Part shown: positions 8,555 to 16,468 of the stretch, piece after piece
Position numbering within the stretch: position 1 is the stretch's first letter
Layout: each line of letters opens with the position of its first letter
NCBI GenBank assembly: GCA_021792315.1
Contig: JAJYUX010000005.1
Coordinates: 1 to 28,691, forward strand
Source: an archaeon
GTDB lineage: Archaea > Thermoproteota > Nitrososphaeria > Nitrososphaerales > CADDZS01
Length of the DNA: 28,691 nt
Reading direction: 5' to 3'
The notes under the pieces: model-generated
The model's database searches: none
The model's input: only the letters and a program-made list of their open reading frames with translations
Told to the model about the DNA's origin: nothing
Made by a program: the position numbers and the translations under genes

Positions 8555-9835
8555 TTAGCAATTTATACTATCAAGGAAATCCCGACTAGGTTCGGGAATC
8601 TGACCCTGAATTAGTGAAGGAACAAAAGTGATCAGCAGCAACGCCATCCATGGGGTGACCTCTCTTGGAATGAACAATAGAATCAAACTGAAGGCTTCGA
8701 AGATGATCGCCCTTCTCTTACTTGAAAAGAATGGCAACGCCAAAGGCGTAATCCCTGCAAAATAATACTTGTAAACTCCCCTTCCGAAAAATGTGAAGAA
8801 GAGTAAGAGTCCTGTCAAGACATATAATAGATAGTCGTTGTTGGTCAGTTTTCGTTTTGTGAAGTACAGATGGAGGACGAGTACAACATAACATGCAATG
8901 AATATGTAATTAAGATAAGAGTAGGTTGCAACCGCGAAAGACTGTAGATTCACGAATTTTATCAGCCCAAAAAATGTCGTCAATCGCGTGGGTTGGGAGA
9001 GATCGTAAAGAAAAGTGGTCGGCGCTGAAGGGCCAGCTCCAGGCGGATTTCCCAGTATTGGAATTTGCAGCGCCCAGAGGTATGATTGAGTGTCGTTGAA
9101 GATATACGGAGTAGAAATTACGACGAGCGAGGATACGTAGAGAGTTATGAAAGCGATAGATTTCTTCGTAAATCCGATTGTTTTCCACATTATCATCACA
9201 AGAATCGGGAACAGAATTACAGCAGTCTGTTTGAACCCAGTGGAGATTGCCAACACTATCGCAGAAAGACCCCACCTCTGCTTGAGGAAAAGATAGATTC
9301 CAAGCATCAGGAAGAAAGTGGTAGGACCAGGGTTCAACCACATAAGGTCGTTGTAGAAGAGGTTGATCGGATTGAAGACCCAAATCATCGCAACTGCAAA
9401 AGCTGCTTTGTTGTTGCCTGAAAGCAGATAATCCCTGGCTATTAGATAGATTGGAATGACTGTGAGAGCATCAAATGAAACAAGAGCTAACGCAGGGGAC
9501 CACGCTAAAGTGTCGAGGGCAAAAGCGGCCAGAGTATATAGGAAAAGAGGCGGATAGTTGTATACTATCGGTAAGTTATAGGCGCTCTTCCCCGCAAGGA
9601 AAGGATTGACTAGACACTTCAGGTAGAGATCTCGATAATCAGTGTAAGCTTCGAGATTCCCAAATGGTGAGGTGAAGACAGGGAATCCTGTGACTGAGGA
9701 TCCGCAGGAAGCGAGTTCAGTACGGGTCGACGTGATTCCGATGATGGCAATTCCGACCAAGAAAATGGTAAACTTTACTGCAACTGAAAACACAACAGTC
9801 CATCTTAGACTGAAGATGTTTCGCAGGCCCAGCAT
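8555..9835 (-). CDS. Polytopic membrane glycosyltransferase-like protein (GT-C type)
   Basis: This 426-aa product has about ten hydrophobic helices. After the first helix, an extracytoplasmic loop contains YTDYRD (about 64-69), and the motif YNYPPLFLY (about 92-100) follows. That combination is typical of GT-C fold mannosyl-/glycosyltransferases that use polyprenyl-phosphate sugars and act at the outer face of the membrane. Further conserved-looking pieces are FNPINLFYND and STGFKQT. The ATG at 9835 is preferred over the in-frame TTG at 9847 because the shared TATA element near 9866 puts transcription start at about 9840. Probable role: cell-surface glycan or protein glycosylation; substrate unknown. 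The downstream binding protein has its own promoter. Confidence 0.7.
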   Translation of the reverse strand: MLGLRNIFSLRWTVVFSVAVKFTIFLVGIAIIGITSTRTELASCGSSVTGFPVFTSPFGNLEAYTDYRDLYLKCLVNPFLAGKSAYNLPIVYNYPPLFLYTLAAFALDTLAWSPALALVSFDALTVIPIYLIARDYLLSGNNKAAFAVAMIWVFNPINLFYNDLMWLNPGPTTFFLMLGIYLFLKQRWGLSAIVLAISTGFKQTAVILFPILVMIMWKTIGFTKKSIAFITLYVSSLVVISTPYIFNDTQSYLWALQIPILGNPPGAGPSAPTTFLYDLSQPTRLTTFFGLIKFVNLQSFAVATYSYLNYIFIACYVVLVLHLYFTKRKLTNNDYLLYVLTGLLLFFTFFGRGVYKYYFAGITPLALPFFSSKRRAIIFEAFSLILLFIPREVTPWMALLLITFVPSLIQGQIPEPSRDFLDSINC

Positions 9836-9860
9836 TGCAAACCCCAATCCTTGTAGAATG

Positions 9861-9870
9861 GGTTTTAAGG
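9861..9870. promoter_or_regulatory. TATA-like element possibly serving two divergent genes
   Basis: The sequence GGTTTTAAGG is nearly symmetric. It lies about 28 bases before the + strand ATG at 9894 and about 30 before the - strand ATG at 9835, and it is the only TATA-like sequence between the two genes. One TBP site may fire both ways, or a second weaker site was missed. Confidence 0.45.
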
Positions 9871-9893
9871 GTATGACGCTTCTTTTCGTGTGA

Positions 9894-10061
9894 ATGTCGT
9901 TCTATTCGGAATCTGTCTTTCAGTGGGGTTTGCTTGCCGCGATCTCCGCGGCCTCTGCAATAGCAATATTTTTCTTAATCAATCTTTTACCCCAAGATCT
10001 TGCGCCAACTGAGCTACCCAGTGGTGAACAGGTCACTTTTAAAGAAGAGCAGAGACTGTGA
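9894..10061 (+). CDS. Small single-span membrane protein (55 aa), unknown function
   Basis: This short ORF starts with ATG 9894 about 28 bases after a TATA-like box, fitting a leaderless mRNA. It has a short polar N-terminus (SFYSES), one strong membrane helix (about 12-32, rich in Ala/Ile/Leu) and a hydrophilic tail with acidic and Gln residues. It ends five bases before the likely start of the next membrane protein gene in another frame, so the two look co-transcribed. The tail is likely exposed on one side of the membrane. It converges on the cytochrome b/Rieske genes and could be a small subunit of that complex; this is a guess from position. Confidence 0.55.
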   Translation: MSFYSESVFQWGLLAAISAASAIAIFFLINLLPQDLAPTELPSGEQVTFKEEQRL

Positions 10062-10065
10062 AAAG

Positions 10066-10584
10066 TTGATTCCGCAGACGAGTTATCTTCTTTTTTCGAA
10101 CAGTGTAATCGCTCTTGTTGAATGGTTCATCGCTTCTGCTGCTCTCATATTGGTTGTTACTGTAGTCTATGTGCTCATACTTAACAAATCGCCTCCGCCA
10201 GAAGGAATTACGCAAGCGAAGGTAGAACACTCGCCGATTTCAGTTAACTCGGAACAAATAATATCGTCCGCGAAAGAATCACTGAGTAACAACGATTTTG
10301 CGAAATCTGTCGAGCTTGCAGTGAACGCGGTTGGTACATCCCTCGCGACCCTGCTTGTGAGCAATGGCGTAAGTGTTTCCAACATGAATGTGAGCGACAT
10401 GGCATACCTTGTACAATCAAAAGCTACTGGCATATCTGATATCACTCAGCCGATCTATCAGCTAAATCTTCTGCACCTGAAGGGCGCGCAATCTCAAACA
10501 ATTAGCCAACAGGAAGCAGAGTGGGCTGTCAATACAGCAGTCTGGCTGACGCAGTTAGTCTCTACCCAGCAAATTCGTCTCTAA
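10066..10584 (+). CDS. Single-span membrane protein with helical soluble domain, unknown function
   Basis: I place the start at TTG 10066, just after the stop of the 55-aa gene; an in-frame TTG at 10000 would overlap that gene. The 172-aa product has one membrane helix (about 21-41), a proline-containing linker (SPPPEG) and a soluble, mostly helical domain. That domain includes SAKESLSNNDFAKSVELAVNA (here shortened in meaning: a TPR/HEPN-like amphipathic helix pair) and ends with helices around EAEWAVNTAVWLTQLV. I do not recognise the family. Its stop is 13 bases from the stop of the cytochrome b gene on the other strand. Secretion side and partner are unknown. Confidence 0.6.
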   Translation: MIPQTSYLLFSNSVIALVEWFIASAALILVVTVVYVLILNKSPPPEGITQAKVEHSPISVNSEQIISSAKESLSNNDFAKSVELAVNAVGTSLATLLVSNGVSVSNMNVSDMAYLVQSKATGISDITQPIYQLNLLHLKGAQSQTISQQEAEWAVNTAVWLTQLVSTQQIRL

Positions 10585-10597
10585 TTGAGATGACGTT

Positions 10598-11977
10598 TTA
10601 GGGACTCAATGGTCTACTGTATCTGTAAAGATGAACCATCAAAGCGAAAAGAACTAAGACACCGCCCAAGTCGAACATTGTGAGATTCGGGAAGTGCCGG
10701 ATGGAATCAATTGCTGCCAGACCATTTAGGAGAACCTGGATAACAAATATCACAACCAGTATAACCAATATCCACTGAGAGGACAGGAAGTTCACTTCTT
10801 GTGGAGGTTTTCTGCCCCTCGCCATCTGTCCACCTGACTTCGACGCCATATACCGAAGTACGGCATATGTTCCGACATAACAAAGAGCTGCGACCAAAAG
10901 CATGGAACCGAATATTTGCACAGGGTCAATGAAGAGAGCTTGTGTAGGAGTTAGAGCAGCCTCGTTGATGTAAAAGCCCCAATATGTAGTAAGAAGTATC
11001 TGTCCAAGACTCGCTATTCCGAGAGCCGTAAAGAACGGTCGATCCTTCCATGAGAACTTCTTGCTCTTATCCACGAAAGGAATGAGCAGAAACATCAGGA
11101 TGAAAAGAGAGGGTATCAATATGCCCGCAATGAATTTTGGCATGAAAGTCCTGAGGAAGGCATAGAGGCTAGTAAGATACCATTCCGGAAGAGTGTAACC
11201 TACGTTCGCAGTAGGGGTGTACTGAATCCCGAGAGATACCGGATACAAACCTCCCAGTAGAAGTATTCCTCCCGTCACAGCAGAAACCACTGGCAAGTCG
11301 AATGTTAGGATCTTAGGGAAATGCAAAAGCATCAGTATAATCATGATAATTGGAATTATGAATATGTGAAGTGCGTAGAATCTTAGAATGAAATCGGGGA
11401 AGCCTCGACCGAAAATCAAGTGGACTATCTGTGGACCGAAAGAGGGCGTTGCGTAGTTTAGAGAGACCCCGATGCTTACAGCGAGAACAGCCCTAGTGTT
11501 TAGTATGAGATCGTACCCAGTGAATGCCTCTAGAATCGTGATCGTTCCAAAGATTATACCAGTGACCCAAATGATTTCATTCCTGATCTTAAAACGACCG
11601 CTGAAGTAATTGTAATACATATGAGATAGAGCTAAGAATACCATTGCATTTGAAGCGTAGTAGTGAATGTTTCGAATTATGACACCGTAAGAAATAGTGT
11701 TGTTGATCAGATGCACACTTTGCCAAGCACCTGACAAAGTCGGCGTGTAGAACAGCAGGAGGAGAGCACCCGTCGCGCCAAGTATCAAGAAGTTGAAGAA
11801 AGTCAGAAAACCGAGATACGGCAGCGGACTGGTGAATCTTTTAGGGATGTTTATCTTATACGCCAGCCAACCCGTTCGATCCAGTCTGTCGAGGACCCAA
11901 TCATAGAGTTTCTTTAGGAGATACCCTATTCCGATTCTCTCCTTTGTTTGCGACTCTGCGGCAGCGGTTGTTGCCAA
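10598..11977 (-). CDS. Cytochrome b of a bc1/b6f-type complex
   Basis: This is the membrane core of a quinol oxidising complex, which oxidises quinol and passes electrons through two b hemes and to the Rieske protein. The 459-aa product has the four heme-ligand histidines H105, H119, H204 and H219. The first pair is spaced by 14 residues and the second by 15, the latter as in cytochrome b6 rather than mitochondrial cytochrome b. The quinol-site motif PEWY is intact (264-267) and the C-terminal helices are fused, so this is a full-length rather than split protein. The start is TTG 11977, 27 bases after the Rieske stop, making a Rieske - cytochrome b operon. The last third carries four or so additional helices. 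Confidence 0.93.
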   Translation of the reverse strand: MATTAAAESQTKERIGIGYLLKKLYDWVLDRLDRTGWLAYKINIPKRFTSPLPYLGFLTFFNFLILGATGALLLLFYTPTLSGAWQSVHLINNTISYGVIIRNIHYYASNAMVFLALSHMYYNYFSGRFKIRNEIIWVTGIIFGTITILEAFTGYDLILNTRAVLAVSIGVSLNYATPSFGPQIVHLIFGRGFPDFILRFYALHIFIIPIIMIILMLLHFPKILTFDLPVVSAVTGGILLLGGLYPVSLGIQYTPTANVGYTLPEWYLTSLYAFLRTFMPKFIAGILIPSLFILMFLLIPFVDKSKKFSWKDRPFFTALGIASLGQILLTTYWGFYINEAALTPTQALFIDPVQIFGSMLLVAALCYVGTYAVLRYMASKSGGQMARGRKPPQEVNFLSSQWILVILVVIFVIQVLLNGLAAIDSIRHFPNLTMFDLGGVLVLFALMVHLYRYSRPLSP

Positions 11978-12004
11978 ATTCTACCTACCACTCATACGAA
12001 AATC

Positions 12005-12622
12005 CTACGCTTTTTGGCCCCAACCCAGCTGACCCACAATACCTGTGGCAGAAATTACGCCACTAGAAGAGATCGAAATTTCAATCACAGGAAGCATATT
12101 GTTTGGCGGTGTTTGCAGAGAAGCAGGACCCGCAACCGCAAGACCTGGTTCCGATGCGTCTTTAGAGCCGGCTGGACCGCCAGGAATGTACTGGCTACCA
12201 TGGCATGGACATATTCCTCGATCGTCAGACGGTACGTAGCTCCACAGACACCAAAGGTGTATGCAAACCCTGCTTAATGCAACAAATGTGTCCCCGGATA
12301 TTGGATCGACTTGGCCGTAGGATCCGGCGACCCAGCCCTTCGGCAGATGTATAATCACGCATTGTCGGAACGTGTCATTGTCAATGTTCGGGTCTCCTGT
12401 TCTAGGATAGACAAACGTTTTCCAGTTGTTTTCAGAAATATCACTAGTGTGAAGTGTGCTTCCGTTTGTTGCATCCTGGATCACCTGTGTCGAAATCTTA
12501 GACTGACCAACCGAACCCTGCAGATACGGCCCCAGCGTGACAAATTCCCCAACAGCAACTATACCTCCGAGTACGGCGAGCCCTTTGATGAAATTTCGCC
12601 TAGATACCTCGGGGTCGGGCAA
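12005..12622 (-). CDS. Rieske iron-sulfur protein with Tat-type signal anchor
   Basis: This is the [2Fe-2S] subunit that takes an electron from quinol at cytochrome b. The 205-aa product begins with a twin-arginine sequence SRRNFIKG and a hydrophobic segment (about 14-31), which usually remains as the membrane anchor. Cluster ligands are C120 and H122 (CIHLWC) and C138 and H141 (CPCHGS); C125 and C140 would form the usual disulfide. The domain therefore looks functional. The start is a TTG at 12622: the frame is open only a few codons further and has no other start codon, and a TATA-like CTTAAAT lies about 35 bases upstream. The cytochrome b gene follows on the same strand. Confidence 0.93.
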   Translation of the reverse strand: MPDPEVSRRNFIKGLAVLGGIVAVGEFVTLGPYLQGSVGQSKISTQVIQDATNGSTLHTSDISENNWKTFVYPRTGDPNIDNDTFRQCVIIHLPKGWVAGSYGQVDPISGDTFVALSRVCIHLWCLWSYVPSDDRGICPCHGSQYIPGGPAGSKDASEPGLAVAGPASLQTPPNNMLPVIEISISSSGVISATGIVGQLGWGQKA

Positions 12623-12653
12623 AAATATCCAGAGATGTTCGTTCTATGATCTT

Positions 12654-12661
12654 GATTTAAG
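12654..12661 (-). promoter_or_regulatory. TATA-like box for the Rieske-cytochrome b operon
   Basis: GCTTAAAT on the minus strand, about 35 bases before the TTG at 12622, which gives a leader of about 9 bases. Confidence 0.45.
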
Positions 12662-12821
12662 CATTATTGGTCAGTTGGTATGAGTACCAAGACCATCGGT
12701 CGCTTAACCCTGAAAATCATTCCAGATCGATTCTTGATATTGAATGCATACTTCAGTGGTGATATTCATTCGAATTAATGAAACGTTGGAGTTGTTTCTT
12801 GTTTCAATTTTGACGCTCAAT

Positions 12822-12829
12822 ACTTAAAT
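12822..12829 (+). promoter_or_regulatory. TATA-like box for the blue copper protein gene
   Basis: ACTTAAAT lies about 48 bases before the TTG start, giving a leader of about 20 bases. It is the most AT-rich TATA-like sequence in this divergent region. Confidence 0.45.
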
Positions 12830-12873
12830 AGAATCCACAAGGGTTGGATTTCGACTAAGGTAGTCTGAACTTT

Positions 12874-13803
12874 TTGTCCGATAGCCAGGAAGATGTCGAA
12901 AAGAAAGAGTCTGAACAAAAGAAACCAGAGCAGCAGACGGTTCAACCGGCCACTGATCAACCGGCAAAACAAGTCGCTCCTCGTGTAGGTACACCAATCG
13001 GGCAAACGCCGACGGCTCGCCCTCAGATTGGAACTCCAATCGGCTCTCAAAAAAATGCGGCCTCCGTAACTTTGTCGAAACCTACAGTCGGCACTTCCGC
13101 TAGTTCACAGAGACCAGTTGTTGGAACTCCAGTTGGAACACCCAGACCCGCGGTTGGCGCTCCAATAAAACCCCAGACAGCTGCTGCAACCCCACAAACT
13201 CAACCTGCTGGAGTGTCGCCAACTCCATCTCCGGCATCAAGACCTCCGTCAAGACCAGCTGCTCCGAAAGCGCCAGTGAAAACTCTGCGAGCCGCAGGAC
13301 CTGTCATTGTTCTTATTTTGATTGTTGCTGCATCATTCCTCGGGTACTACCAGGTTGTTTACTACCCCACTATCGCCCCGACGTCTACAACTACAACGGT
13401 TGCATCAATCCCGACTACACCCTTCAATGTCACTGTAACTATCCCTCCTGGGGCAGCGGGCACTGGCAAACCCACTTCATTCTATTTTCAACCGGACGCT
13501 ATCACGGTCTACATCGGATATAATTCCACAGTAATCTGGGTTAACAACGATTCGACGGTTCACACGGTAACTGCAGATGGTAACCCACCTGACTCGAGAT
13601 TCTCAGCGTGGGGCCCAGACAATCCTAGCTCTTACAACAATGTGTTTTATCCTGGTTCTGGCCAAACTCCATTATCGATTAATTTCACCTTCACCGTGCC
13701 CGGTGTTTACAATTACTCCTGCTCATATCACCCATGGATGAAGGGTGAAGTAATAGTCAAGACGGCGCCGGCCGGGCTGATTACGAGTACCAAGTCTGCG
13801 TAG
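12874..13803 (+). CDS. Membrane-anchored blue copper protein (cupredoxin) with long proline-rich cytoplasmic tail
   Basis: This is a probable electron carrier on the outer face of the membrane. The C-terminal half (about 185-296) is a cupredoxin domain with type-1 copper ligands H230 (STVHTV), C283, H286 and M289. The C-x2-H-x2-M spacing (CSYHPWM) is that of amicyanin rather than plastocyanin. A membrane helix (about 142-160) and a Thr-rich linker precede it. Residues 1-140 are an unusual Pro/Ala/Gln/Thr-rich tail, highly charged at the very start, with degenerate repeats of (V/I)GTP(I/V)G near 38, 52, 83 and 94. The start is TTG 12874, because a stop lies just upstream and no ATG is available. 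Divergent placement from Rieske/cytochrome b suggests it accepts their electrons. Confidence 0.88.
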   Translation: MSDSQEDVEKKESEQKKPEQQTVQPATDQPAKQVAPRVGTPIGQTPTARPQIGTPIGSQKNAASVTLSKPTVGTSASSQRPVVGTPVGTPRPAVGAPIKPQTAAATPQTQPAGVSPTPSPASRPPSRPAAPKAPVKTLRAAGPVIVLILIVAASFLGYYQVVYYPTIAPTSTTTTVASIPTTPFNVTVTIPPGAAGTGKPTSFYFQPDAITVYIGYNSTVIWVNNDSTVHTVTADGNPPDSRFSAWGPDNPSSYNNVFYPGSGQTPLSINFTFTVPGVYNYSCSYHPWMKGEVIVKTAPAGLITSTKSA

Positions 13804-13812
13804 AAATTATAA

Positions 13813-14391
13813 TCACTTGATCGGCATGGCAATAGATTTCGCCAGAAGTCTTGCCACTCTTATCGGTTCGGGTACTGACCCCTGTAATGTGAATCTGTCT
13901 AGCAACCTCTTCGTGACATTGTCATCAATTCCAGCGCCCCTTACATAGATTTCATAACCAGTAGCAAGTTTGATCCTAAAAGAGCTCCCTAATTTTTCCA
14001 ATAGTCTGATCTTTTCTCGCGCCACCCTTTCCGAGAATTTAGCTCTGATGTTGTTCGCCAAGTTCGATCTCGACTTGCTGAAGCTTAGAGCAACAACAGG
14101 GACCTTGAGCTCTCTGTGAATCTTGTCGATGTCGAGGACATTGTATAGACTCAAGACGCTACCTGAAATCATAACAGCATTTACATCATTTCTTCGCAAT
14201 CTCTCGAAGAGCTCGATTGTGGAGCTTGTTGCATCTGATCCGGAAACGCGTAGTCGACCGTTTGCAAAGCCATCTATCACTAGATCACTTCTCATCACCA
14301 CTCCGGCTAGCGTTGAGAATTCCTGATCCTTCCTGAAACTCTCAGCAATTCCAAGAACGCGAATAGCTTTCTTTTCAAGATGAAGAGGCAT
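13813..14391 (-). CDS. DUF99 family protein (endonuclease V-like fold)
   Basis: The 192-aa product matches the archaeal DUF99 family in length and layout: an N-terminal strand VLGIAESF (12-19), VIDGF (38-42), GSDAT (51-55), a strand with VMISGSV, and VPVVALSFSK after a helix with LDIDKIHREL. The family has been linked by fold to endonuclease V, an inosine/uracil-repair nuclease, but its role is not settled. In this copy the first strand reads GIAES, so an acidic residue often seen there is replaced by Ala; such variants may be normal in some archaea, or activity may be altered. The gene starts at ATG 14391 and ends ten bases from the convergent cupredoxin gene. Confidence 0.75.
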   Translation of the reverse strand: MPLHLEKKAIRVLGIAESFRKDQEFSTLAGVVMRSDLVIDGFANGRLRVSGSDATSSTIELFERLRRNDVNAVMISGSVLSLYNVLDIDKIHRELKVPVVALSFSKSRSNLANNIRAKFSERVAREKIRLLEKLGSSFRIKLATGYEIYVRGAGIDDNVTKRLLDRFTLQGSVPEPIRVARLLAKSIAMPIK

Positions 14392-14500
14392 TTCTAAACT
14401 AGACTCTGTTGCAATTGCTTCGAAGAAGCTGGCTTTAATCGTTGATAATGGGTCGTCCTTGAGAGACTAGCTGAGCATAGATACGAATAACTAGATCGAG

Positions 14501-14509
14501 AATATGATA
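14501..14509 (+). promoter_or_regulatory. TATA-like box, leaderless start for the 92-aa protein
   Basis: AATATGATA is centred about 26 bases before the TTG at 14531, so transcription should begin at or next to the start codon. Confidence 0.4.
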
Positions 14510-14530
14510 CTTGTTCAGTTGTGAGTTTCA

Positions 14531-14809
14531 TTGATAGTTCGTGTTAATCTTGGTGAGCTGGCCAATCCATACATGACGGCCAGAATGTTTGTGAAGTTCG
14601 TCCAGTCCACTCGCGCCATTTTGATCCCGAAGGACTTTAATGGAAATACTGTCCTAATACTCGACGCAAAGGACTCGATAGTCATATCGGAAAAGGTGAA
14701 GAAGATAAGGGCAGATCTGAAATATGAAGTGCTGGGGCAAACGTTTGAAGAGACCTTGAAACAGACAGACAAAGCAATCAAAGACAAGAAAGCTTTCTTA
14801 ATTGTGTAA
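14531..14809 (+). CDS. Small soluble alpha/beta protein (92 aa), unknown function
   Basis: The start is TTG 14531: a TGA in frame lies six bases upstream, and the TATA-like box fits a leaderless transcript. The product alternates strands and helices (IVRVNLGEL, ILIPKDFNGNTVLILDA, a Lys-rich helix near EKVKKIRADL, a C-terminal helix with KAIKDKK and strand AFLIV). No cysteines, membrane helix or signal peptide are present. It stands alone between the DUF99 gene and the convergent ABC permease gene. I do not recognise the family; codon use and composition look like a real cytoplasmic protein. Confidence 0.65.
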   Translation: MIVRVNLGELANPYMTARMFVKFVQSTRAILIPKDFNGNTVLILDAKDSIVISEKVKKIRADLKYEVLGQTFEETLKQTDKAIKDKKAFLIV

Positions 14810-14833
14810 TCTAGTAAATAGGCCTGCCATAAA

Positions 14834-16468
14834 CTAGCCACCCGGAATCTGTGAAAGCAGTCTTCTAGCTTGACCAAATACAAGCTTGTAAAATACAAAG
14901 CTCACGACGCCAATCACCAAAACGCTTGCCATGAAACCAAGAAGCAAATCCTGAAAAGCCATCCTCAGGAACGCTGGAATCAAGACAGGTCCCAAGGATA
15001 GACCTCCAACAATCACTGCTGTCGGGAAGGCAAGAAGCCCCCCAGTTTGCGACACGAATGCAGCCCTTGGCGATTCCGAGAAATTCGGAAAGCGTATTCC
15101 GAATTGTAGACCCAAAAGCGACATCTCAACAGCGAGGGAAAGCGCGAGCACAAGGAATAGTGGGGCAAGCATCGCTACAGAATGAAAGAAGGCAATGCCC
15201 ACAGCGACATAGAACACTACGCTCACGCAAGAGCCAAACACGATTGGCGGCATAACTTTTCCAATGATGAAATCTTTGGGCACGACGGGCACCTGATAGA
15301 GATTCACTATCGATTTGCCCTCAGCGCCGATGCTAACCATCGAAAAATACAGAGTTGTATAGGCTACGATAAACATGCCGTAATAAGGCAAAAAGGCGCT
15401 GCCAGTCGAACTCGCAAACCCAAGAATTCCTACAACTAGAAAGACACCTGGAAGAGCTAGCAGTCGCACCATCTCTCGCCTCCTAACCAATCCACGAAGA
15501 TCCTTCATTGCTATCGCAAATTGTGGAACAGTAAGCAGAGCTGAGCCGAATCCCCTCTTAGGGGCATAAGCCGCTGAAGATATCCTGACAGAATGTTGCA
15601 CGGGAACCCAGTACTTCGATCTGGCGGCAACAGCGACAGTGAACAAAGTGACGGAAAACGCGATCGACAAAGTTGAGAATAGGATGGCAATTGTTGAACT
15701 GGAATTCAACAGCGCAGTTACGGCAACAGATGCCCACAGAAGAGGCACGAGCCATGTCGGGCCAAAACTCGGAGTTATTACTCCAAGTAAATGTTCGTAA
15801 ACCGTAGGGTAGAACATTGCCTGAAATATTATTATTAGAACTACCCCAGATAGTGCCCGTAGTGCTATCGCCGCTCTGCCACCCCTCTTGTAAAATGAAC
15901 TCGAAAATCGATTCAGCACAGCCCTCAGAATCTCGAGAATGCTTGCTGAGGTCACAACTCCAAAAATTGAAAGGGCGGCAGCAAGTTCCCATGCTGCAAG
16001 CATGTCGAAAACGTATGCTAGTGACAAGGTGATACCAAGAACAACTACCGGGAAAACAGAATAGTAGAGAAAGAGCGAGAGAGTCGAGGCCACAACGTAT
16101 TCGCTCGCACTCACTGGAAGCCAATTTACTGTGTCGGAACTAGCAAATTGAGCTCCAGAGCTGACTTCAAGGACGAGACCCAAGACAAGAATTATTGTCA
16201 AAATAACAGCAGGGAGAATCACGATGATGCCTCGAACTCCAGTCGAGAGAACGCCCAACAAATCCTGAGAAGATGAGCTGACTAACAGCGAACCAACATA
16301 GTAGGCAGCTGCAATCGCAGCAACAAAACCCACTAGGTCTATCAATCCGAGTATAATCGGCCTCCTGATTAACGAGCGCACGCTTATCCGACGAGCCGAG
16401 CCCGCCGCCCTCAGTTGTGAAAGTAGAAGGCTCTTTGCAATGATCCAGATCTTGCGAGCTGAAATCAA
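14834..16468 (-). CDS. ABC-type exporter permease (ABC-2-like), large polytopic protein
   Basis: The 544-aa product has about twelve to fourteen hydrophobic helices with short polar loops, and a basic N-terminus (AGSARRISVRSLIRR). It follows an ABC ATPase gene with a TTGA overlap (TTG start within the ATPase stop), so the two are translationally coupled. Together they should form an ATP-driven exporter or membrane-remodelling transporter. It is about twice the length of a typical ABC-2 permease and may correspond to two fused half-units. A cytoplasmic stretch around residues 290-330 (basic, with AIAMKDLRGLVRRREM) separates the two halves. The substrate cannot be told from sequence. Confidence 0.8.
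   Translation of the reverse strand: MISARKIWIIAKSLLLSQLRAAGSARRISVRSLIRRPIILGLIDLVGFVAAIAAAYYVGSLLVSSSSQDLLGVLSTGVRGIIVILPAVILTIILVLGLVLEVSSGAQFASSDTVNWLPVSASEYVVASTLSLFLYYSVFPVVVLGITLSLAYVFDMLAAWELAAALSIFGVVTSASILEILRAVLNRFSSSFYKRGGRAAIALRALSGVVLIIIFQAMFYPTVYEHLLGVITPSFGPTWLVPLLWASVAVTALLNSSSTIAILFSTLSIAFSVTLFTVAVAARSKYWVPVQHSVRISSAAYAPKRGFGSALLTVPQFAIAMKDLRGLVRRREMVRLLALPGVFLVVGILGFASSTGSAFLPYYGMFIVAYTTLYFSMVSIGAEGKSIVNLYQVPVVPKDFIIGKVMPPIVFGSCVSVVFYVAVGIAFFHSVAMLAPLFLVLALSLAVEMSLLGLQFGIRFPNFSESPRAAFVSQTGGLLAFPTAVIVGGLSLGPVLIPAFLRMAFQDLLLGFMASVLVIGVVSFVFYKLVFGQARRLLSQIPGG

Noticed and set aside
12045..12649. Plus-strand ORFs opposite the Rieske gene
   Set aside because: They are shadows of the Rieske reading frame; the minus strand carries the complete cluster-binding motif.
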